Shown here: in pieces, positions 7,347-11,448 of the stretch | How the letters are laid out: each line of letters starts with the position of its first letter | How positions within the stretch are numbered: the stretch's first letter is position 1 | Assembly (NCBI GenBank): GCA_002407905.1 | Contig: DHPL01000065.1 | Coordinates: 22,290-33,737 of the forward strand | DNA from: Anaerolineaceae bacterium UBA5365 | GTDB lineage: Bacteria > Chloroflexota > Anaerolineae > Anaerolineales > Anaerolineaceae | Reading direction: 5' to 3' | DNA: 11,448 nt | The notes under the pieces: generated by a model | What the model saw: the letters and a program-made list of their open reading frames with translations, nothing else | Told to the model about the DNA's origin: nothing | Databases searched by the model: none | Translations under genes and position numbers: made by a program

Positions 7347-7373
7347 AAAAAGAGCCAGGCTTGCGCCTGGCTC
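7347..7373 (-). terminator. Intrinsic terminator of SBP2
   Basis: Reading the minus strand, a perfect 9-base stem GAGCCAGGC / GCCTGGCTC (7365-7373 and 7352-7360) with a four-base loop is followed at once by TTTTT (7347-7351). It starts 17 bases after the SBP2 stop. This is a canonical rho-independent terminator, so SBP2 is probably transcribed alone. Confidence 0.9.
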
Positions 7374-7390
7374 AATATTCCGCAGCGGTT

Positions 7391-8998
7391 CTATTTACGA
7401 ACCTTCCAATCCTTGACGTTCAAATCGCTGATGGCGGTGGTGAACTCAAAGCCTTCCAGGTTGTTCGCGATGCCGTAAACGCTGTCTACTTCCACGAAGG
7501 GGATCGCGTAACGGGCATCGTAGAGATAATCCTGGATCTTATCCAGCAGGGCCAGGCGCTCCTGTTCATCATAAGTACGGCGCAGGGTTTGCAGCATTTC
7601 ATCCAGCACCGTATCGTTGGAATTGATGCGTGATCCAAAGGACGGCTCGTAGATGATGATGATGTTGCTGATCTCGGAGGCAGTGGCGGTACGGATGGCA
7701 GCCTCCCAGGGACCCTGGGCTTCACGGGTGGCCAGGGCGCTTTGTTCGATGCGTGCCTTCACCCCAACTTCAGCCCAATAGGCCTGGACGATCTCACCCA
7801 TGCGCTGGTACTCAGCCCCGGGCATGATGTGCAGTTCCACTTCGAAGCCATCCGGGTAGCCCGCTTCGGCCAACATGGCCTTGGCACCTTCCGGATCGTA
7901 CTGGTATCCGCCCATGTCCTTCCAGCCCTCCACAATGGAGGGGTAAACACCGGTCATCGGATGGGCCTTACCGTCGAAAGCGGCGTCCGCCAGGGCGGGG
8001 ACATCAATGGCCATGGTCAGGGCGTGGCGCACTTCCTTCTTGCCCAGGATCTCGTGCTGCATGTTGAAGGTGATCAGATAGTATTTCTCTGAAACGCCTG
8101 CCTCAACATGCGCATTGGGGAAGGCATCCACGCGGTCGCGATCGGTACTGGAGACGTAATATGCAAAATCTGCTGCGGCAGTTTCCAGCTCGATGATCCG
8201 GTTGGCTGGCTCGGTAACGAATTTAAGCACTACATTGGGTGTGCCCACTTCACCGCCCCAGTAGTTCTCATTCTTGCTGAACTCCATTTGCGATCCCTGC
8301 AGCCAGTTGCTGAGCACATACGGGCCGGTGCCAATGGGCTTTAAGGCGTAATCGGCCTCGCCGATCGCTTCCATGGTCTCTTTATCGCCGATCCATGTGC
8401 GGCCGCCAGCCAGGGTGTAGAAAACGGCTGCATAGGGGTACTTCATCGCGATCAGAATAGTGTGATCGTCTTCGACGACGGTATTTTCAGGGTCGAACCA
8501 GGCCATCGTGGACTTGGATGTGGAATCATCCAGGCCGCGTGCGAAGCTGAACAGCACATCGTCCGCAGTCATGGGGTTGCCGTTGCTGAACAGCACGCCT
8601 TCCTTGAGATGGAAGCGGATGTGGGTATCATCCACGATGTCCCAGCTTTCAGCCAGGCGGGGAGTTACCTTGCCGCGGTAGTAATCCACCAGGCAGTCGT
8701 AAACCAAGTTCATGGCGATGTTGTTGAAGGCACTGTTGCCGCGGCGCGGATCCATTGAATCCGGTTCGGTCTCAGTGACCAGGCGCAGCGTATCGGTGTA
8801 ATCAGCCGCCGGTTCTGCTGGGGCTGCCGGCGCGGCAGGCGCGGTTGGCTCTGCGGGAGCAGCAGGCTCAGCCGGTTTGGCCGGTTCCGCTGGAGCGGCA
8901 GGGGCAACCGGGGCCTGAGTTGCCGGTGCCGGCGTACTGCAGGCAGCCGAGAACACGATAATGAGGGCGATCATGACGGTGAGCAGTTTTTTAGACAT
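7391..8998 (-). CDS. Peptide-type ABC transporter substrate-binding lipoprotein (SBP_bac_5 / DppA-OppA family), copy 2
   Basis: A 535-residue paralogue of SBP1 with near-identical architecture. MSKK and a signal segment (5-18) lead to the lipid cysteine at 20 (SAAC), then an Ala/Pro/Glu tether (about 21-65) and the SBP_bac_5 domain. The same landmarks occur (DPRRGN, VTPRLAESWD, FHLKEGVLFSNG, MTADDVLFSFARG, IGTGPYVLSNW, VRHALTMAIDV, YDPEGAKAMLAEAGY, VRK end). Differences cluster in a few places, for example YYVSSTDRDRVDAF against YYIAPADRQRVEDL, which might affect ligand preference. ATG at 8996-8998 has GGAGG nine bases upstream. It is bounded by its own promoter and intrinsic terminator and so forms a single-gene unit. 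No second permease set is present, so it probably feeds the same DppBCDF importer, as a higher-dose or different-specificity receptor. Confidence 0.95.
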   Translation of the reverse strand: MSKKLLTVMIALIIVFSAACSTPAPATQAPVAPAAPAEPAKPAEPAAPAEPTAPAAPAAPAEPAADYTDTLRLVTETEPDSMDPRRGNSAFNNIAMNLVYDCLVDYYRGKVTPRLAESWDIVDDTHIRFHLKEGVLFSNGNPMTADDVLFSFARGLDDSTSKSTMAWFDPENTVVEDDHTILIAMKYPYAAVFYTLAGGRTWIGDKETMEAIGEADYALKPIGTGPYVLSNWLQGSQMEFSKNENYWGGEVGTPNVVLKFVTEPANRIIELETAAADFAYYVSSTDRDRVDAFPNAHVEAGVSEKYYLITFNMQHEILGKKEVRHALTMAIDVPALADAAFDGKAHPMTGVYPSIVEGWKDMGGYQYDPEGAKAMLAEAGYPDGFEVELHIMPGAEYQRMGEIVQAYWAEVGVKARIEQSALATREAQGPWEAAIRTATASEISNIIIIYEPSFGSRINSNDTVLDEMLQTLRRTYDEQERLALLDKIQDYLYDARYAIPFVEVDSVYGIANNLEGFEFTTAISDLNVKDWKVRK

Positions 8999-9067
8999 TG
9001 GAAATGACCTCCGTGAGAATAAAAGGGACGACGCTTTCAGGGCAAAGCCTGACGGGTAAGCACCTTA

Positions 9068-9095
9068 AGTATAGACCTTGGCCACACCTTGTCAA
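9068..9095 (-). promoter_or_regulatory. Sigma-70-type promoter of SBP2
   Basis: On the minus strand, TTGACA (9090-9095) and TATACT (9068-9073) are separated by 16 bases. The hexamers are identical to those of the SBP1 promoter, while the spacer differs in sequence and is one base shorter. The -10 edge is 70 bases from the A of the ATG, as in SBP1. The leader contains a weak TCAGG/CCTGA hairpin (9037-9052). Confidence 0.85.
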
Positions 9096-9121
9096 CGGTG
9101 AATCATGGCATCCCGGGGGCT
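9096..9121 (-). promoter_or_regulatory. Conserved block upstream of the SBP2 -35 element
   Basis: This is the counterpart of 7288-7313, with the same position relative to -35 and 27 of 31 matches over 9091-9121. It is a candidate shared operator or upstream element for the two lipoprotein genes. Confidence 0.45.
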
Positions 9122-9158
9122 GTTCTGCTTTCTGAACAACCATCTCAATGTATATAAC

Positions 9159-9176
9159 AGAGTCAGGCTTGCGCCT
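9159..9176 (-). repeat. Degenerate copy of the SBP-type terminator hairpin
   Basis: Plus-strand agagtcaggcttgcgcct matches 7351-7368 (one arm, loop and half of the other arm of the SBP2 terminator) at 17 of 18 bases. It stands exactly 38 bases from the conserved promoter block, as the real terminator does from the SBP1 block. The other arm has decayed to tcaca and there is no T run, so it should no longer terminate. It looks like the relic of an earlier transcription unit. Confidence 0.7.
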
Positions 9177-9191
9177 CACACACCTCATGTA

Positions 9192-9216
9192 GGGTTCGGG
9201 CAGTAGGCCTGAACCC
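9192..9216. repeat. Short palindromic hairpin
   Basis: Arms gggttcgggc and gcctgaaccc pair over ten positions (one G-T) around a five-base loop. Directly before it is catgta, so the element has the TGTAGGG-hairpin form common in dispersed palindromic repeats. There is no adjacent T run on either strand to suggest a terminator. Confidence 0.55.
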
Positions 9217-9297
9217 CCCCTCCCAACCCAAAAACCCGACGGAATAGCCAAATCTCGTGGCGGACCAACGTTATTCCGGCCCGCCAACACCGCCGAT

Positions 9298-9382
9298 GTA
9301 GGGGCCGACCACTCGTGTCGGCCCAATGCAAATCCGGTTCCTACATCGCGGTAGAGCCTCCCTGCGGTCGTCTCTCCCCTAC
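9298..9382. mobile_element. MITE-like palindromic element V, first copy
   Basis: It starts GTAGGGG and ends CCCCTAC (7-base inverted ends). Inside, gggccgac (9302-9309) and gtcggccc (9317-9324) form a perfect 8-base hairpin, and cgatgtagg (9294-9302) pairs with cctacatcg (9340-9348). There is no coding capacity, so any movement would need a transposase supplied elsewhere. Confidence 0.55.
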
Positions 9383-9459
9383 CCTGGGCTCTTGGATGAT
9401 GATTTGGGTTTTCGCGGCCGATGTTCATTGAGCATCATGAAGAATCACATACCCGTGGG

Positions 9460-9563
9460 GTAGGGGATGATCGAACTAGGTGAGGTCATCCCGCAAGATT
9501 GGATGGGTTTGGGTGCCGGCAGTGAGATGCGCGAGAGCCTCCCTGCGGTCGTCTCTCCCCTAC
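9460..9563. mobile_element. MITE-like 104-base element E, copy 1
   Basis: GTAGGGGA (9460-9467) and TCCCCTAC (9556-9563) are perfect 8-base inverted ends. An inner 7-base hairpin, gggatga (9464-9470) and tcatccc (9486-9492), overlaps the left end, so two alternative folds are possible. Confidence 0.6.
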
Positions 9564-9640
9564 CCTGGGCTCTTGGATGATGATTTGGGTTTTCGCGGCC
9601 GATGTTCGGTGAGCAGCATGAAGAATCATATACCCGGCGG

Positions 9641-9744
9641 GTAGGGGATGATCGAACAACGTGAGGTCATCCCGCAAGGCTGGATGGGTTTGGGTGCCGG
9701 CGGTGGGATGCGGGAGAACCTCCCTGCGGTCGTCTCTCCCCTAC
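9641..9744. mobile_element. MITE-like 104-base element E, copy 2
   Basis: This has the same length and the same GTAGGGGA/TCCCCTAC ends as copy 1, 181 bases further on. Small differences include gagaacc in place of gagagcc near the right end. Confidence 0.6.
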
Positions 9745-9789
9745 ATTGCACTCTTGGATTTTCCATCGGAATCGCAGCCACCGTCCTAG

Positions 9790-9873
9790 GTAGGGCCCGA
9801 ATCTCGTGTCGGCCCGGCGTCAATCCGGCCTCAACCCCGCGGTAGAGCCTCCCTGCGGTCGTCTCTCCCCTAC
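9790..9873. mobile_element. MITE-like palindromic element V, second copy
   Basis: An 84-base relative of 9298-9382. The shared features are the ctcgtgtcggccc core, aatccgg, and the gcggtagagcctccctgcgg right end. The left end is GTAGGG rather than GTAGGGG, and the outer cgatgtagg/cctacatcg pairing of the first copy is lost. Confidence 0.5.
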
Positions 9874-9950
9874 CCTGGGCTCTTGGATGATGATTTGGGT
9901 TTTCGCGGCCGATGATCGGTGAGCAGCATGAATAATCACATACCCGCGGG

Positions 9951-10054
9951 GTAGGGGATGATCGAACAACGTGAGGTCATCCCGAAAGACTTGATGGGTT
10001 TGGGTGCCGGCGGTGAGATGCGGTAGAGCCTCCCTGCGGTCGTCTCTCCCCTAC
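9951..10054. mobile_element. MITE-like 104-base element E, copy 3
   Basis: It has perfect GTAGGGGA and TCCCCTAC ends, is again 104 bases long, and is followed by attgcactct like copy 2. This junction marks the end of the second large repeat block. Confidence 0.6.
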
Positions 10055-10177
10055 ATTGCACTCTCGTATTCTCCATCGTCAGCATGCATGGAGGTTGACC
10101 TGTTTGAATTCCAACCGGACTGGGAGCCCAGCCTACCCACCCGTTTCCCAAATTGAATACGCGCAGTTTTTCCGGGC

Positions 10178-10786
10178 TTAATGATTTGCTTCTATTTTCC
10201 GGGCTTCAATCGCCTCAAGCACGCCATAACTGGTGCGGGAAGTTTGCACCACCTCCACCGGCAGCTTCTCCAGCAGGGGCAGGCTGCGGCGGGTGAAGTG
10301 CTCACCCTGCAAGGGGATGGTGAAGGCTTCCAAAACATACTGCAGAAGCCGGATAAATACATTGGTCGACCCGATATGATCCGCCAGGAGCAAGTTCCCC
10401 CCTGGCTTCAGCACGCGCAGCATCTCCCACAGCACCTGGTTCCTGTCCGGAATGCCGCAGAGCGCGAAGGTGCACACCACGCTATCGAAGTACCCGTCCG
10501 GGAAAGGCAGTCCCATGGCGTCCCCCAACAGGAGCCGCACGGGAACCGCAGCAGCTTCAGCCCTGCCCAAACTCCCCCTCAGCAGGTCCATGGAGTGCTC
10601 CAAACCGGTCAGCACTACTCCCGGCTGGTAATAGGCAAAGTTTTGGCCGGTCCCGGAGGCCACTTCCAGCGTGCGGCCGGTGGCGCGCGGAAGCAGCCAG
10701 GCCCGGCTATGCCGCAGGTACCGCCCTTCCATGAAGGCGGTGGTCCTGTCGTATCGTTCGGCAGCGCTCGTGGTATTTGGGGGCAT
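10178..10786 (-). CDS. Class I SAM-dependent methyltransferase (UbiE-like, Methyltransf_11 type)
   Basis: A 202-residue cytoplasmic enzyme. The Rossmann-fold methyltransferase blocks are in order: RYDRTTAF near the start, motif I LEVASGTGQN (40-49), acidic Glu63 at the end of strand 2 (LTGLEHS), GDAMGLPFPDGYFDSVVCTFALCGIPD (88-114) and LRVLKPGG (123-130). The C-terminal half, with ADHI, STN and GEHF, resembles small stand-alone UbiE-like enzymes of unknown substrate (lipid, quinone or small-molecule methylation are all possible). I chose ATG at 10784-10786. In-frame extension to about 10948 is possible, but it would include a TATAAT promoter box and residues that do not look like this family. 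No Shine-Dalgarno precedes the ATG, and TATAAT ends six bases before it, which suggests a leaderless mRNA. It is an isolated gene between the repeat array and the peptidase gene. Confidence 0.87.
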   Translation of the reverse strand: MPPNTTSAAERYDRTTAFMEGRYLRHSRAWLLPRATGRTLEVASGTGQNFAYYQPGVVLTGLEHSMDLLRGSLGRAEAAAVPVRLLLGDAMGLPFPDGYFDSVVCTFALCGIPDRNQVLWEMLRVLKPGGNLLLADHIGSTNVFIRLLQYVLEAFTIPLQGEHFTRRSLPLLEKLPVEVVQTSRTSYGVLEAIEARKIEANH

Positions 10787-10792
10787 AGGCGG

Positions 10793-10798
10793 ATTATA
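10793..10798 (-). promoter_or_regulatory. -10 box for a leaderless methyltransferase transcript
   Basis: TATAAT on the minus strand is followed by CCGCCT and then the ATG. Transcription would begin at or next to the first base of the start codon. There is no recognisable TTGACA at 16-18 bases, and no RBS, both of which fit a leaderless arrangement. Confidence 0.5.
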
Positions 10799-10851
10799 CG
10801 GCTCGGACCTCGCAATTTCCTGCTCTGCCCTGGCCATATACAAGGTTAAGA

Positions 10852-10877
10852 GCGGCGCCCATAAATAGAGGCGCCGC
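10852..10877 (-). terminator. GC-rich hairpin after the S10 peptidase gene
   Basis: There is a perfect 8-base inverted repeat, gcggcgcc (10852-10859) and ggcgccgc (10870-10877), with a ten-base A/T-rich loop. It lies about 70 bases beyond the peptidase stop. The following minus-strand sequence TCTTAACCTT is only weakly U-rich, so it is a plausible but non-ideal terminator. Confidence 0.45.
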
Positions 10878-10944
10878 GCGTAGGCTATCCATATCTGCTC
10901 AAGTCCAAGCTTGGAGCAGCCGAACCCAGTTCCGCCGGCAAAGG

Positions 10945-11448
10945 TCAAGCCAGCGTAGCAGCATAAAACTCATGCAGATCGTCCATCACCTTCACCAGCG
11001 ATGGCTTATGCAGGTACATCATATGACCGGCTTCGTAAAAGCCCCAGTGCACATTCTTGCGCTGGTTCTCCGGCAAGCCCAGATGGTCAAAGGTATAGCG
11101 CGTGGAGAAATAGGGTGTGGAAAGGTCGTAATACCCGGCGCAGACAAAAACCTGCATCTGCGGGTTCTGCGCGAGCGCCTTGCGCAGGCTCTCCCCGGCG
11201 TTGATGTAGCGGTTCATCTGCTTGTCGTAAGCCCAGCCCTTGAGGGGTTTTAGGATCTCATAGGGCAGATCGGTCTTGAAGCCCAGTTCCACCCTGGCGT
11301 ATTCATTAAACTGGGTGGCAAAGGTGCCCAGGGCCACATAGTAACTGGGGTCGCGCTCAAAAATGTCGTCCACCTGGTCATAGTCCTGCCCGGTGATGCG
11401 GGTATCAAAGCGCCCCACGGTCAGGCGGTCCTTGCGCAGCAGCTCCTT
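10945..11448 (-). CDS. Serine carboxypeptidase, peptidase family S10, C-terminal part (5' end outside the window)
   Basis: The reading frame is open to the right edge, giving 167 C-terminal residues of a protein that in this family is usually about 450-500 residues long. Numbering within the fragment, LTVGRFDTRITGQD (9-22), DPSYYVALG, FNEYARVELGF and SDLPYEIL-like TDLPYEIL match bacterial S10 peptidases. The catalytic Asp is in CAGYYDLSTPYF and the catalytic His in YEAGHMMYLHKPS. The catalytic Ser and any signal peptide lie outside the window. S10 enzymes remove C-terminal residues from peptides, and bacterial members are often exported. An internal GTG at 11416-11418 is not a start, because the homology continues upstream of it. 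The gene lies about 2 kb from the peptide transporter genes and is separated by a methyltransferase and repeats, so a shared pathway is possible but not shown. Confidence 0.9.
   Translation of the reverse strand, partial: KELLRKDRLTVGRFDTRITGQDYDQVDDIFERDPSYYVALGTFATQFNEYARVELGFKTDLPYEILKPLKGWAYDKQMNRYINAGESLRKALAQNPQMQVFVCAGYYDLSTPYFSTRYTFDHLGLPENQRKNVHWGFYEAGHMMYLHKPSLVKVMDDLHEFYAATLA

Larger units (their letters stand above)
9298..10078. repeat. Higher-order array of GTAGGGG...CCCCTAC palindromic repeat elements
   Basis: This fills most of the gene-free stretch upstream of SBP2. The order is V85 (9298-9382), S77 (9383-9459), E104 (9460-9563), S77 (9564-9640), E104 (9641-9744), S' (9745-9789), V84 (9790-9873), S77 (9874-9950), E104 (9951-10054) and S' again (10055-10078). 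V and E elements share the same right end (gagcctccctgcggtcgtct then CTCCCCTAC). A block V-S77-E104-S' thus occurs twice, with one extra 181-base S77+E104 unit in the first. Units are about 90% alike, so amplification is fairly recent. Short open frames here have no RBS, and the 181-base period is not a multiple of three, so I see no gene. Confidence 0.85.

Noticed and set aside
8991..9428. A minus-strand frame of about 145 codons upstream of SBP2
   Set aside because: It covers the SBP2 promoter, the conserved block, the terminator relic and part of the repeat array. It has no RBS and no protein-like features.
9354..10054. Possible CRISPR array
   Set aside because: The repeats are long (181-base period), the spacers between elements are conserved rather than unique, and no cas genes are present.
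9486..10151. Several 60-70 codon frames with similar peptides in the repeat array
   Set aside because: They arise from the same repeated DNA read in different frames. The 181-base period is not a multiple of three and there are no ribosome binding sites.
10084..10177. Possible tRNA or small RNA between the array and the methyltransferase
   Set aside because: Short inverted pairs (ggttg/caacc, ctggg/cccag) are present, but there is no cloverleaf, no TTCGA-like T arm and no promoter or terminator that I can support.

Overview
The window looks like bacterial chromosome of fairly high G+C. Every convincing gene lies on the minus strand, so transcription runs from right to left. The solute-binding lipoproteins have long Ala/Pro/Glu linkers, and the large intergenic space is full of short palindromic repeats of the GTAGGGG...CCCCTAC type. 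Together with the overall gene style, this suggests an environmental Chloroflexota (Anaerolineae-like) bacterium. That assignment is inference from style, not from a marker gene.

Layout in the direction of transcription (right to left): the C-terminal part of a serine carboxypeptidase of family S10 enters from the right edge (10945-11448). A GC-rich hairpin follows, then a class I SAM-dependent methyltransferase (10178-10786) that appears to be expressed from a leaderless promoter. Next is about 1.1 kb without a credible gene (about 9096-10177). It holds an ordered array of mobile-element-like palindromic repeats and, at its left end, a degenerate copy of a terminator.

Then come two tandem paralogous solute-binding lipoproteins of the peptide (DppA/OppA, SBP_bac_5) family. 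SBP2 (7391-8998) has its own promoter and an intrinsic terminator. SBP1 (5579-7189) has a closely matching promoter, but its 3' hairpin lacks a U-tract, so transcription can continue into the permease genes. Downstream lies a tightly packed operon: dppB-like (4540-5511), dppC-like (3656-4540), dppD-like (2683-3648), dppF-like (1700-2686), a creatininase-family metallohydrolase (955-1716), a nitrilase-superfamily amidohydrolase (119-958) and the start of a probable RraA/aldolase-family gene (1-110). Most junctions overlap or nearly touch, which indicates translational coupling.

The parts can be read as one uptake-and-degradation unit. Two lipoproteins capture a peptide-like or amide-containing substrate, DppBCDF imports it, and two C-N bond hydrolases plus a possible aldolase process it in the cytoplasm. 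The substrate cannot be read from sequence. The most interesting points are the transporter-plus-three-enzyme operon, the duplicated SBP cassette with conserved promoter geometry and diverged terminators, a creatininase with Tyr where a metal-binding His is usual, and the higher-order repeat array.
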